From: Deltaproteobacteria bacterium | Lineage (GTDB): Bacteria > JADJOY01 | DNA: 52,040 nt | Direction: 5' to 3' | NCBI GenBank assembly: GCA_016713535.1 | Contig: JADJOY010000036.1 | Span: forward strand, 1-52,040 | In this document: one piece after another, positions 1 through 11,117 of the stretch | How positions within the stretch are numbered: position 1 is the stretch's first letter | Layout of the letters: the number at the start of each line of letters is the position of its first letter | Notes under the pieces: generated by a model | What the model saw: the letters and a program-made list of their open reading frames with translations, nothing else | The model's database searches: none | Told to the model about the DNA's origin: nothing | Program-made: the position numbers and the translations under genes

Positions 1-107
1 CTGGTGATCTCTTCGGGCAGCGTCGACACCCCTGAAGATCGAGCTTCACCGCATCGCGCTGCTGTTCGTACAGTTCCCGGCGGGTTCCGCGCGTCGCGGC
101 GATCGAC

Positions 108-675
108 ATGCCGGGGACCCGGCGGGGCCGAGGATCCCGCTCGCCCGACACCGACGAGGGTCTATCGCTTGCCGGCGTGCCGGGCCCGATGCGCGGCGGG
201 GCGGCCCGAACGGCTTCGTTCAGGCTCAGCGCGGGGCCGTGGGCAGCGAAGCTCGTGCTCACGAAAGCGCGGTGGACGCTGAGGGGTCGAGCTCAGGTCG
301 GCGGCCCTGTGGGCGCGGCGCCGCAGGACGGCGCGGCGCTGATACGGATGCCGAACGGGATGCCCGGGATCGTCGCCAACGCCCCGTCGGTCTCCGATGC
401 GCTAACGCCGCCGGACGAAGCCGCGAAGCTGGTCGAACTCTTCTCGCTGCGCGGCGCCGGCTTGCTCACACGGCGGCCCACCGCGCCGTTGCTCGCGATC
501 AACGGCAGCGACGACGCCTACGTGCCCGCTGCGGATCTCGACGTCTTCCGCGCCTTTCCGAACGCGACCGTGTGGTCGGTCCGGGCGCGACCCACTGCGC
601 CGCCGGAGAAGATCCGTGCCCGTGCTGCTCGCGACCGTCGCGTGGCTGCGCGTGCAGCTCCGCGGTGACCGCCTC
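108..675 (+). pseudogene. alpha/beta hydrolase remnant (FrsA-like esterase), frame-broken
   Basis: Pieces of an alpha/beta hydrolase lie in three frames. One frame holds RLSAGPWAAKLVLT, resembling the nucleophile elbow (G-x-S-x-G), then APLLAINGSDDAYVP, the usual strand with the catalytic Asp. At about 590 the match moves to a second frame (GATHCAAG, the catalytic His region), and at about 612 to a third (VPVLLATVAWLRVQLRGD), ending near 675. At least two single-base shifts are therefore needed. The N-terminal half is not recognisable and may lie before the window or be decayed. A true pseudogene and a poorly sequenced gene are both possible. Confidence 0.5.
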
Positions 676-1340
676 ACCGATCGCCTGCTGCTGGCGCGCT
701 GACCCGCACGATCGTCCGCGTCCGCGCTGAACCAGCGCCGTGCCCGCGGATGCGCGGGCGAGCTCACGCTCGCCCCTACGCTCCACGAGCCCTCCCGCTG
801 GGTGTGTGGGAGGGCGTCAGCCCTCCCGGAGCTGGCGCCCCGGCGCGCGACGGAGCGCGCGCGCTCCATGAACCGCGATCGGCGGCGACGGCGGAGGCGC
901 CGAGGCGTATCGCCGGGCACGCGACGCGTGCCCCTCCCGTACTGGAGTCCCCGCCGGCTGGAGCGCGGCCGCTTCGTCGGCCGCCGGGGATCGATCGGAA
1001 CCGCCGGCCGCCGGAGGCGGGCCACTCCAGACCGGGGTACGGCCGGGTCCGGTCGCGAGAAGACGCCGGCGCGCGACCGGTAGCGCGCTCCATGAACCGC
1101 GATCGGCGGCGACGGCATGCGAGGCGCCGGGGCGTATCGCCGGGCACGCGACGCGTGCCCTCCATCGCGGGCTCGCCTCCACGCTCCACGACCCTCCCGG
1201 TGGTGTGTAGGGAGGGCGTCAGCCCTCCCGAGCTCGGCGCCCCGGCCCGCCGGAGGGCGGGCCCTCCAGACCGAGAGTGTTCGCCGGCTGCGGCCGCGAG
1301 GGACCGCGGCCCTCCAGGGACCGCGGCCTTCCAACCCGCG
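676..1340. repeat. gene-free gap packed with REP-like hairpins
   Basis: No convincing gene. It holds a reverse GTAG hairpin at 754-779 (arms GGGCGAGC and GCTCGCCC, then CTAC), GGGAGGGC-GTCA-GCCCTCCC hairpins near 807 and 1208 (the second preceded by GTAG), two copies of the CGTATCGCCGG core plus hairpin (906-940 and 1133-1165), and GGCCGCGA-type hairpins near 1290. Each core copy is preceded by a shared stretch containing TGAACCGCGATCGG, with the GATC about 25-28 nt from the core. Confidence 0.7.
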
Positions 1341-2878
<1,538 letters not shown>

Positions 2879-3413
2879 CGATGATCTCCACCGGACGCGC
2901 TGCGCGCCCGGGCTCGGCTGCGACGCTCAGTGTAAGCCCTGCGGCCGCTCGCGGGACAGGGACGCGGCCAGGGCGCCCTCCTGCCGCCAACCGCGGGATG
3001 CAGCGGCCGGCGCGCTGCAAAACCCGGGTGGCGGCCGAGCGCGGCTCCGCACGGACCCGCCGCCGGCGGGGCCCGGGCGAAGATCCTGGGGTTGTGCAGC
3101 GGCCGCGAGCGGGAAGAGACTGGGCCGCGTGGGCGAACCCGTCCGAGCGCCGAAGCACCGCCGATCCGAAACGAGCCGCTGCGTCGGCGCTTGGCACGGC
3201 GCTCGCTTCGTGGCCGCGTTGTCCGCGCGGCGCCGAGCGTCCGCCGCGTCGGACGCGCCTCCCCTCGGCGCCCCGCGGATGACAGATGCCCACGATCCCT
3301 TCCCGGCTCTCGGCCGCGCCGGCGGCGCGCTCGGTCGTCCACACGCCCGCGCAGCACGCCGCAACTCCGACGCCTCGGCCGGCACACGCGCGTCGTCACG
3401 CGGCGAGGATCCG
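2879..3413. other. intergenic, no gene recognised
   Basis: The open frames across this stretch are arginine- and proline-rich and look like G+C-driven shadows. It separates the divergent DUF362 and FHA-GGDEF genes, so promoters for both should lie here, but no clear -35/-10 pair was found. Confidence 0.5.
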
Positions 3414-4370
3414 ATGCCGAACCGTGACGACCGCACGCGCCCGGTCACTCCGCCGATCTCTCGCAGTGCCTCGGCACCGACCCCAACCTGCGCCTTCCCA
3501 CTCCGCGGCCCACGTCGCGCAAGGCCGCGCTCACCGTGATCCGCGGCACGGCGCTCGGGCGTGCGTTCACGATCACCGGCGAGGGGCTCGCCCTCGACGT
3601 CGGGCGCGCGCCCGAGGCGTCGATCCAGCTCGTCGAGGGCACGGTGTCGCGAGAGCACGCGCGCATCGAGACCGGCCGCACCAAGCGCGGCGGGCTCGAG
3701 GTGCGGATCCGCGGCCTCGGCGGGCGCAACGGCACCTACGTCAACGGCCACGCGGTGCGGGAGGCGGTGCTCGAGAGCGGCGACAAGGTGCAGCTCGGCG
3801 AGGTCATCCTGCGCTTCGACCTCCTCGACGACCTCGACATCGCCTACCAGGAGGTGGTCGCCGACAAGGTCAGCCAGGTCGACGTCGACCCCAGACTCGG
3901 CTGCGCTCGAAGCACTACTTCCTCAACGAGCTGCCGGCGCGCGTCGACGAGTGGCTCGACCTGCGCATCGGCTACGCGCTCGCTTTGATCGACATCGACT
4001 TCTTCAGGACGTGAACGATCGCCTCGGCCACGACGTGGGCGATCGCGTGCTCTCCGCGGTGGGCGAGGCGATTCTCCACGAGGTGCGGCGCGCCGACATC
4101 GCGATCCGCTTCGGCGGCGACGAGCTGCTCTTGGTGCTGCCCGGCGCGGACCTCTCGGAGGCGCGGATCGTCGCCAGCCGCGTGCGCGCCGCGATTCGCA
4201 ACGATGTGTCGGCGATCGCCGGCGACGGCGAGCTGATCAGCGCCTCCATCGGCGTCGCCGCGCACCACGGCGGCGACACCTTCGACCACGTGTTCGAGCG
4301 CGCCGATACCGCGCTCCGGCGCGCCAAGGGCCTCGGGCGCGACCGCGTCCTGTGCGACGGAGACGAGTGA
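3414..4370 (+). CDS. FHA-GGDEF diguanylate cyclase-like protein (three frame breaks)
   Basis: Likely start is ATG at 3414 (MPNRDDRTRPVT) behind GCGAGGATCC. The frame shifts near 3455 to give SADLSQCLGTDPNLRLP and an FHA domain (VGRAPEASIQL, VSREHARI, GGRNGTYVNG), then near 3900 (RSKHYFLNELPARVDE, ALIDIDFF), then near 4008, where one missing A would restore FFKDVNDRLGHDVGD. The cyclase signature reads RFGGDELLLVLPG, GGDEL rather than GG[D/E]EF, followed by SASIGVA and ADTALRRAKGLGRD. FHA domains bind phosphothreonine peptides; GGDEF domains make cyclic-di-GMP. The PilZ gene directly downstream fits a c-di-GMP pathway. Activity is uncertain because of the Leu and the breaks. Confidence 0.75.
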
Positions 4371-4505
4371 GGTGCGCCAACCACGGTTGGCGAGTCGTTC
4401 CGTCCGGGGCCCTGAAACAGAAGTGTTTCCGGACGGATCGCTCCTGGCACGCCCTTCGCTAACTCCTCTCCGAGGGCGCCACACGGCGCCGCGAGAGGAC
4501 CCGCC

Positions 4506-4923
4506 ATGATCGCTCCCTCCCTGGGCCAGGAAGAGCTCGTCGAGATGATCCTCGAGGTCACCGATCGTCCCGAGCGCCGGGTCCACGCTCGCCACCCGAT
4601 CCGCAGCTCGGTGCGCGTCCGCACCGCCTCCGGTACCTGGTTCGCCACGTCGGTGGACGTCAGTGCGGGCGGCATCCTGCTCGAGATCGAATCACGGCTT
4701 CACCCGCCGCTCGCCGAGCGCCTGCAGATCACGCTGCCGATCCCGGGCACTGGCGACGAGCTCACGCTGGACGCGCGGCCGGTGCGGCTGCTCGCTCCCG
4801 CGTACGGCCCCCCCCGTGCCGCGCATGATGGCGGCGGTGTTCCTGCACCGCGACGCCGAGTCGCTCGACCACCTCGAGCGCGCGCTCGCCCCGCTGCGTC
4901 CGGCGGCCGTCGCGGCGTCGTGA
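4506..4923 (+). CDS. PilZ domain protein (one frame break)
   Basis: A small protein starting MIAPSLGQEELVEMILEV. It carries the PilZ c-di-GMP binding signatures: RRVHARHPIRSSVRV (the Arg-rich N-terminal motif) and DVSAGGILLEI (the D/N-x-S-x-x-G motif). The frame breaks in the seven-C run at about 4809-4815; one base change restores VPRMMAAVFLHRDAESLDHL through the stop at 4921. An indel in a C homopolymer is a classic sequencing error. It lies 135 bp after the FHA-GGDEF gene on the same strand and is a plausible effector for it. Confidence 0.75.
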
Positions 4924-5246
4924 CGTGACCGGCGCACCTCGGTACGGCGCTCCGCGCTCGGAGGGGCACGCCCCCGCGTGCCCGGCGATACGCATCCGGG
5001 CGTGCATCGCCGATGCTGGCGATCGCTGATCGATCCCTCGTGCGGCCGCGAGGGACCGCGGCCCTCCAGCCGAGCGACCTCCATCGCGCGCCGCGACCGT
5101 CCGGCCCGTACGTCCGCATTCCGATCGTAGGGGCGGGCCCTGCGCCCGCCCGCATCCCTCGATCGGCCAGGAGCGCGGCCGCTCCGTCGGCCGCCGTGAT
5201 CGATCCCGATCCAGCGCGAGGTCGCGCGGCGGTAGGATGCCGCGCC
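4924..5246. repeat. REP-like hairpin cluster
   Basis: No gene. Contains a forward core copy at about 4957-4992 (GAGGGGCACGC, then GGCGATACG) with a GATCGCTGA box exactly 28 nt on (5021), a GGCCGCGAGGGACCGCGGCC hairpin near 5044-5063, and a GTAG-headed hairpin at 5127-5151 with arms GGGCGGGC and GCCCGCCC. Confidence 0.65.
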
Positions 5247-6671
5247 ATGCGTTCGCCCGCCCGCCTCACCGCGCTCCTCGCCGCGCTCGCTTGCGCGCTC
5301 GTCTCGGGTTGCGGCGGCGACGGCTCGGGCTCGAGCCGGCACGCCAACGTCTTTCCGATCACTGGCCTGATCGAGGGCTTCTACGGCCCGCCCTACGCGG
5401 CCGAGGATCGCCTCGCACTCGTGCACGTGCTCGCCGAAGCGGGGCTCGACCACTACGTCTACGCGCCCAAGAACGATCCGTATCACCGCTCGCGCTGGCG
5501 CGAGCCCTACCCGCCCGACGAGCTCGCGGCGATCGGCGAGCTGGCGCGCGCCGCGGCGCGCGAAGGCGTGACGCTCACCTTCGCCGTCTCACCCACCGAC
5601 ATGGCGTTCACGAACGAGGCGGACGTCGCCGCGCTCCTCGCCAAGCTCGACGCCGTGCGCGCCGAAGGCGTGCGCTCGTTCACGGTGTCCTTCGACGACA
5701 CGCTGCCCTTTTTCTCGGCGCCCGGCGATCTGCTGCGCTACGGCCTCGACCTCGCCGCCGCCCACGCCGAGCTGGTGAACAGCGTCCTCGCACACCTGCG
5801 CGCGAGCGAGCCCGCCGCCGAGCTCTTCTTCACGCCGATGGACTACAACGGCGCGATCCAGCCCTACAGCTTCCGCTTGGGCGAGCTGCTCGATGCCGCC
5901 GTTCCGGTCTTCTGGACCGGGCCGAGCGTCTACTCGCCGAGCGTCGACGCCGCCTACATGGCGCAGGTGGCAGACGCGCTGCGCCGCCCGCCGCTGCTCT
6001 GGGACAACTTCCCCGTCAACGACGCGTTCTATGCCTACGAGCTGCACCTGGGCGAGTACCTCGGGCGCGACCCGGCGCTCGCCGGCGTGCTCGGCGGCGT
6101 GATCCTGAACACCATGATCGAGCCGCGCGCCTCGCAGGTGGCACTTCGCCAGCTCGGCACGTTCGCCGACGACCCCGCGCGGTTCGATCCCGAGCGCGCG
6201 TGGCGCGCCGCGCTCGAGGCCACGGCACCGGGGTCGAACGCCTTCCGGCTGTTCGCCGAGCAGAGCCGGGCGAGCCCGCTCGGACGCGTCGACGCCGTCG
6301 AGCTCGAGGCGAAGGTCGACGCGTTCTACGACGCCTTCGATGGCGGCGGCCCGGCGTTCGACGAGGCGACGGCCGGGCTGGGCGCCCTCTTCGATCGCTT
6401 CTCCGCGATCCGCCCCGCGCTCGCGCGCGAGGTCGCGGACGCACGGTTGCTCGCCGAGATCGAGCCGTGGATCACGCGCCTCGAGGAGTTAGGCGCGATC
6501 GGCCGCCGCGGGCTCGACGCGATCGTCGCGGCCCACGGCGGCGCGGCCGACCGCGCCGCGGCGCTCTCGGTGAAGGCGATGGCCGTCGAGAGCGAGCTCG
6601 ACCCGCACCGCATGTGCGGCGACGCCGTCGCCCGCTTCCTCAGCGAAGGCGCCGACCGCCTCGCGCGGTGA
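5247..6671 (+). CDS. GH84-type beta-N-acetylglucosaminidase lipoprotein
   Basis: A 474-residue protein with a lipoprotein signal peptide (MRSPARLTALLAALA, lipobox LVSGC), so probably membrane-anchored outside the cytoplasm. The body matches the NAGidase/GH84 catalytic domain: ITGLIEGFYGPPYAAEDRL, YVYAPKNDPYHRSRWREPYP, then SFDDTLPF at about residue 150 carrying the paired Asp used in substrate-assisted hydrolysis, and LLWDNFPVND near 252. The family includes eukaryotic O-GlcNAcases and bacterial hexosaminidases. The likely substrate here is a terminal GlcNAc on glycans or peptidoglycan fragments (inference). ATG at 5247 is chosen because it gives the signal peptide. The gene is intact and stands alone between repeat clusters. 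Confidence 0.88.
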   Translation: MRSPARLTALLAALACALVSGCGGDGSGSSRHANVFPITGLIEGFYGPPYAAEDRLALVHVLAEAGLDHYVYAPKNDPYHRSRWREPYPPDELAAIGELARAAAREGVTLTFAVSPTDMAFTNEADVAALLAKLDAVRAEGVRSFTVSFDDTLPFFSAPGDLLRYGLDLAAAHAELVNSVLAHLRASEPAAELFFTPMDYNGAIQPYSFRLGELLDAAVPVFWTGPSVYSPSVDAAYMAQVADALRRPPLLWDNFPVNDAFYAYELHLGEYLGRDPALAGVLGGVILNTMIEPRASQVALRQLGTFADDPARFDPERAWRAALEATAPGSNAFRLFAEQSRASPLGRVDAVELEAKVDAFYDAFDGGGPAFDEATAGLGALFDRFSAIRPALAREVADARLLAEIEPWITRLEELGAIGRRGLDAIVAAHGGAADRAAALSVKAMAVESELDPHRMCGDAVARFLSEGADRLAR

Positions 6672-6896
6672 CTGCAGCCACGCCCGGCGTGTAGGGCACC
6701 GGTCCCTCGGCGCCGCAGACGCACGACGGTCCCTCCGGACCGATCGCTCGCTGGAGGCGCACGCGTCGTCGTGCGCCACTCCGGTCTCGACCAGGGTTCC
6801 GTCGTAGGGGCGGGGCCCGTCCCCGCCCGCGGCGATCGATCCCCCGGCCGCGAAGGATCGCGGCCCTCCAACCGGTCGATTCGCGCTGGCCCTGGA
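6672..6896. repeat. REP-like hairpins
   Basis: Short gene-free gap between convergent genes. A GTAG-headed hairpin at 6804-6829 has arms GGGCGGGG and CCCCGCCC. A GGCCGCGA-AGGA-TCGCGGCC hairpin at about 6847-6866 is followed by CTCC. Their position between convergent genes would suit bidirectional termination. Confidence 0.6.
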
Positions 6897-7217
6897 TCAG
6901 ACCGTGCCGGGCTCGCTCAACGCTCCTGGCGCGCCGGCTCGCGTCGCCTTCCGGGCCGCCTTCTTCGCGGCGACTTCGGCGACCCGTTCCTCGATCGACA
7001 CGACACGTTCCGGCGCGGCACGCCCGAAGCGGCGTTCGTACTCACGCTCGATGAACTCCGGAAGGGGAATCTTCCACGCCTCCTGCCGATGATTCGCGAG
7101 ACCGCCGAGCGCCTTTGGCCCGATCCCCAGCTCGCGCGCCATCTGGACCTGCGCATGCGAGAGACCGAAACACTTGCGCGCATCGATCCACGCTTGAAGA
7201 TTCTGTGTCTTGCTCAT
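6897..7217 (-). CDS. small conserved hypothetical protein
   Basis: 106 residues, MSKTQNLQAWIDARKCF onward. The middle (LSHAQVQMARELGIGPKAL) looks like a helix-turn-helix-like helical stretch, and the end is Lys/Ala-rich (AAKKAARKATRAG). It resembles a widespread short bacterial hypothetical of unknown function. It starts 16 bp after the stop of the oxygenase gene on the same strand, so the two are probably co-transcribed. Confidence 0.75.
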   Translation of the reverse strand: MSKTQNLQAWIDARKCFGLSHAQVQMARELGIGPKALGGLANHRQEAWKIPLPEFIEREYERRFGRAAPERVVSIEERVAEVAAKKAARKATRAGAPGALSEPGTV

Positions 7218-7233
7218 CGATGGCCGTCCTTCT

Positions 7234-9651
7234 TCACGAACTGGCCTTCTTCACGGACGGGCGCTTGGGCTTGGTCGGTCGGGATCCACCGCGCGTCGCG
7301 ACCGCCGCCGGCATGGCGAGCTCGCGAAGGATCCCCTCGGCCCGCTCGCGATGCTCCGCCTCGCGGCGGAAGAGGTCGCGGTCTTTGCGAAGCTGCAACG
7401 TATAGGGCCGACCCTCGCGACGCGTCGCGTGCAAGACCGGCAAGCGCGCGTTGTCGATCAGCACGTGAAGGTGCTCGCGGCGCTCCTTCGCGAGCGGCAG
7501 ATCGAGCGCGGTGAGCTGCGAGCGAAGAAAGCGACCGAGCGCCTTGCACTCTTCACACTTGCACGCGAGCGGCACGTCGATGGACCAATCGTCCGGCGCG
7601 CGCGGCGGACGGCTCGCGATGGCGGCGAGCCGCGCCACGCACACCTCACGCAGCGGCGATCCCAGGATGTAGGTGCGCAACGGTTCGGGCCCGCGGTGCA
7701 CGCGCGAGCAGCGCCACGAGGAAGGGTAAGGTCGCGGTCCGCGCCGCATCCAGCAGCCGTTGCACCGCGGCATCGACCAGGGCGGCCTCGCCGATCGCGA
7801 GCGCCGCGCCGAACGTGCCCGCGAAGGACGTGGAGCGCACGGGGCGTCGTCGAGCTCGAGCCACAGCGAGGAGGGCGCATGGCCGCTGACGTACGCTCGG
7901 ACGGCCGCATCCAGCTCACGTTCGACCCACCACACCGCGAGTGCGCGACCCGTGACACTGCCGCTGCCGGCGAGAAACTCGCACATCGGCAGCATGTCCA
8001 CTCCGTCCTCGCGGATCCCATAGAAGCTCCCGCCGCGCCATTCCGTGACCAAGCCTTGCGCCCACTCGAGCCCATGGCGATCCACGAGCTGCAGCAGATC
8101 GCGGCGTGCGCCCGCGCCGTCCAGACGACGCCATCCCACCGGGCGGAGCCAGGCGCGCGCCATGGACGGCTGCTGGATCCGCGTCGCAACCTTCATGGCT
8201 CGCGCCGCGAACCGCGAGCTGACGCTCCATCCCACGCTGCTCCGCCAGCTCGGCAAGAGCGCCGCCACCTTCGATTCGAGCCCGGCGATGTCGCCAGGCG
8301 GGATCGCGAGGAGCTGATCGACCGCCCACCCGGGCGCGTGCCTGGCGCGGAGCACGAAGCTGTTCGTGCGCGGCCACATCACCAGCGCGGCGCGGTGGTA
8401 CCAGCGATCGACCGTGTTCCCGTAGTTGCCCTGGTAACCCTCATGCTCGACTCGATAGGGCTCGAGCTCCAGATCGAGCGACGGTCTCGGCTCCACGAGC
8501 TCACAATCGTCGATGGGCACCTCGAGCCCCGGTGAGCGCTTGCCGGCGGCGTCCACCCAATGGTCGAGATGGATCTCGAACTCCTCGAGGTCGAGGAGCT
8601 CGTAGTCACGAGCCCGGCCCGTCGCATCGATCTCGCGATCGCTCGCGTCATCCTCTTCATCGTCCGCATCGCGCCAGGAGTCGCGGCCATCTCTGCGACG
8701 CCGGCCGCCGTAGTTCGGCCGGTCACGCATGCACGACCACGTCTCGTGCACCTCGGCGAGCGCGAGAAACCGCTCGCAGTCCAGTCGTTCAGCCACCGCC
8801 GTGAGCGCCGCCACCCGTGCCCTATCCGCACCCTTGAGCCGATCCCACGCCAGGCTCCGCTGCGTGTACTCGTGGTCGAGCAACACCACCAGCCGCGCCG
8901 CCGGAGAGCGCACGCGTTGAGAGTAGGGCTCTTTGACAGGACGAGCGAAGTGGTCGCGTACGCTCTCCTCGAGCGCGGTCGCGAGATCGGGCGCCGGGGC
9001 ACTGGCGGCCGCGCGATCTCCGCGCAACCGCAACTGATAGGTGAGCGTCACCCGCGCCCCGCTCGTCACCGGGCGGACCTCATGACGGCAATCCGCGTAG
9101 AAGACCACGAGCGAAACCTCGTGGCCGCAGCTCTTGGCGCGGGTGAAGGTGCGCGTCTCGCCGTGATGCTCGACGACCAGATCGCCGCCGTGGTGCTCCG
9201 AAGGCAGCAGCACGACCAGCGACGCCACCATGTCGTCGTCGCGCTCCGAGTCTTGGTGCGGCTTGAAGAACTGACCCTTCTCGTAGACCAAGAGCTTGTC
9301 GAACACCGCTTCGAGCGTGGCGCCCGCCGGAAGACCGAGCTCGACCTGCGCCTTGCGCAGGTAGTCCGCCAGCGCCGCATCCCAACCGCGTCCTCGAATC
9401 CGCACCTCGCCGGATGGGATCTCCCACGAGCGGCGAACGGCGGGATCGAACAGAGTCTCCTCGCCCAGCCCGAACGGCGCGGGGCGCGCGACACCGCTCA
9501 GCTTGCGCACCGTGACCGGAGTGATCGGGAGACGCAGCCGGCCGACGCCCGCGACCTCGATCGCGAGGTCGCCCGCGGAAATCCGGCCCTCGGCGGCGAA
9601 CGCGACCGGCGCGCCAACCCGGGCGAGAAGCTCCGTGAGAGATGTCGTCAT
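7234..9651 (-). CDS. large 2-oxoglutarate/Fe(II) oxygenase with long C-terminal region
   Basis: About 805 residues from ATG at 9651 (MTTSLTELLARVGAPV). The N-terminal quarter is a 2OG-Fe(II) oxygenase of prolyl-4-hydroxylase type: FFKPHQDSERDDDMVASL supplies the H-x-D iron ligands (about 130), and DCRHEVRPVTSGARVTLTYQ supplies the distal His and a co-substrate Arg (about 190). A ~550-residue C-terminal region has no recognised fold but holds a Cys cluster, LACKCEECKALGRFL, near its end. Two compensating frame breaks (about 7845 and 7690) scramble about 50 residues; the neighbouring frame there reads GEAALVDAAVQRLLDAARTA, which is clearly the real sequence. Similar architectures occur in fungi. 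The hydroxylation target is unknown. Confidence 0.8.
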   Translation of the reverse strand: MTTSLTELLARVGAPVAFAAEGRISAGDLAIEVAGVGRLRLPITPVTVRKLSGVARPAPFGLGEETLFDPAVRRSWEIPSGEVRIRGRGWDAALADYLRKAQVELGLPAGATLEAVFDKLLVYEKGQFFKPHQDSERDDDMVASLVVLLPSEHHGGDLVVEHHGETRTFTRAKSCGHEVSLVVFYADCRHEVRPVTSGARVTLTYQLRLRGDRAAASAPAPDLATALEESVRDHFARPVKEPYSQRVRSPAARLVVLLDHEYTQRSLAWDRLKGADRARVAALTAVAERLDCERFLALAEVHETWSCMRDRPNYGGRRRRDGRDSWRDADDEEDDASDREIDATGRARDYELLDLEEFEIHLDHWVDAAGKRSPGLEVPIDDCELVEPRPSLDLELEPYRVEHEGYQGNYGNTVDRWYHRAALVMWPRTNSFVLRARHAPGWAVDQLLAIPPGDIAGLESKVAALLPSWRSSVGWSVSSRFAARAMKVATRIQQPSMARAWLRPVGWRRLDGAGARRDLLQLVDRHGLEWAQGLVTEWRGGSFYGIREDGVDMLPMCEFLAGSGSVTGRALAVWWVERELDAAVRAYVSGHAPSSLWLELDDAPCAPRPSRARSARRSRSARPPWSMPRCNGCWMRRGPRPYPSSWRCSRVHRGPEPLRTYILGSPLREVCVARLAAIASRPPRAPDDWSIDVPLACKCEECKALGRFLRSQLTALDLPLAKERREHLHVLIDNARLPVLHATRREGRPYTLQLRKDRDLFRREAEHRERAEGILRELAMPAAVATRGGSRPTKPKRPSVKKASS

Positions 9652-9837
9652 TCGGTCATCCCTATGGCGCTCGTCCCACTCGTAGCGCCGGTTGGAAATC
9701 GCGATCCACGCCCCGAGTTGTGTGGGCATAGCTCGCCGGTTCCTTCTCGTCGACGGGCCCACTGCACCGCCAGGGCGCTCGGCGCGAAGCCCATCGCCCC
9801 GCTCGCGTCCGTCCCCCGGCGGGCTCGCGCCCGACGC
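9652..9837. other. upstream region of the oxygenase gene
   Basis: Should contain the oxygenase promoter (reading leftward). No clear promoter or gene seen. An upstream extension of the oxygenase frame to 9762 looks non-coding. Confidence 0.4.
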
Positions 9838-10416
9838 ACCGCTCGGAGGGGCACGCGTCGGCGTGCCCGGCGATACGCATCCGCGTTCGCGGCCGCACGA
9901 TCGTTGTTCACTGCACCCCGCCGGGCCGAACAGGGATCCCCGTCATGCCCTACGCACGCGCCACCGCGTATCGCCGGTCGCGCGACGCGCGACCCTCCGG
10001 CCCGATCGGCCGCCGGCTCGACGCACCCCTCGGAGGGGCACGCGTCGGCGTGCCCGGCGATACGCATCCGCGTTCGCGGCCGCACGATCGTTGTTCACTG
10101 CACCCACGGGTCCGAACAGGGATCCCCGTCATGCCCGACGCACGCGCCACCGCGTATCGCCGGTCGCGCGACGCGCGACCCTCCGCGCCCGATCCCCGCC
10201 GGCTCGACGCACCGCTCGGAGGGGCACGCGTCGGCGTGCCCGGCGATACGCATCCACGAATGCGACGGCACGATCGTTGTTCACTGCACCCGCTGGGCCG
10301 AACAGGGATCCCCGTCATGCCCGACGCACGCGCCACCGCGTATCGCCGGTCGCGCGACGCGCGACCCTCCGCGCCCGATCGACCGCCGGTTCGGATGTAG
10401 GGGTGGCCGCCACCTC
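9838..10416. repeat. tandem array I: about three ~180 bp units of paired REP elements
   Basis: Each unit has a forward core (GGAGGGGCACGCG, then CCCGGCGATACGC), a middle with GATCGTTGTTC and later GAACAGGGATC (inverted versions of one box), then 28 nt and a reverse core (CGTATCGCCGGTCGCGCG, then CCTCC). The forward and reverse cores use different hairpin arms (GGGCACGC against GGTCGCGC). The array ends with a GTAG hairpin at 10397 (arms GGTGGC and GCCACC). Confidence 0.8.
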
Positions 10417-10432
10417 ACCGGGCGATCGCCCG

Positions 10433-11038
10433 TCACTCCCGCTCGCGCCCGAGCGCCGGATCGCCGGCCGCCAGGACATCGCGCGCCCAGTCGGCCCGCT
10501 TCCAGTCCGGGGTCGGCGTCGCGATGCCGTCCCTCGGCACGAACGGCGAGCGCTCGGCCCGCGTGTACCGGTGCACGTAACGCGGGCAGTTCGGGTAGAT
10601 CGCCGTCGCCCGCACCACCACCACGCACTGGCATTCCGGATAGCGGCGAAGGAGGTCGCCCTCGAACACCAGCTCGGCCACTCCTTCCACGCGCATCCGA
10701 CGCTGTCGCTCGAAGTCGACGAACAAGAGGCCCACCCGACCGGTCTGGTCGACGTTGCCCATCGACAGGTACATGCCGTTGCCGTCGTAGCTGGGGAACG
10801 CGAGCGTGGTGGCGTCGAGCACGGTCACGAAACCGGGATCGCCGCCCTTGTAAGAGCAGCTCGGCTGACCGGCCCCATCCACCGTCGCCAGGAAGAACAG
10901 GTCCTGGGCCTCGATGAACGCTCGGTCCGCGTCCGTGAGCTCGTGATGGACCTTGATCTCCGCGAGCCGATCCGCGAGGCGGCGCGTATCGAACCGGTCC
11001 TGCAGCGCTCGACTTTCAGCGGAGTATTCCAGTGGCAT
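10433..11038 (-). CDS. pyridoxamine 5'-phosphate oxidase-fold flavoprotein
   Basis: 201 residues from ATG at 11038, with GAGGAG just upstream. Matches the PPOX/FMN-binding split-barrel superfamily: FIEAQDLFFLATVDGAGQPS, YKGGDPGFVTVLD, SMGNVDQTGRVGLLFVDF and RRMRVEGVAEL follow the strand order of this fold. Members bind FMN, F420 or heme and reduce or oxidise small molecules. The extra C-terminal part (YPNCPRYVHRYTR) is typical of the stand-alone subfamily, which is not the vitamin B6 enzyme. Substrate unknown. Intact gene. Confidence 0.85.
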   Translation of the reverse strand: MPLEYSAESRALQDRFDTRRLADRLAEIKVHHELTDADRAFIEAQDLFFLATVDGAGQPSCSYKGGDPGFVTVLDATTLAFPSYDGNGMYLSMGNVDQTGRVGLLFVDFERQRRMRVEGVAELVFEGDLLRRYPECQCVVVVRATAIYPNCPRYVHRYTRAERSPFVPRDGIATPTPDWKRADWARDVLAAGDPALGRERE

Positions 11039-11117
11039 GGCTCCTCGCTTTCCACTCGGGGCGCACGGTCGCCGGACATCATGACTCGAATCGCCCCGCG
11101 GACGCCCGCATCGACCA

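Noticed and set aside
402-1334. 310-codon minus-strand frame over the first repeat gap
   Set aside because: Overlaps the hydrolase remnant and REP hairpins; arginine-rich shadow.
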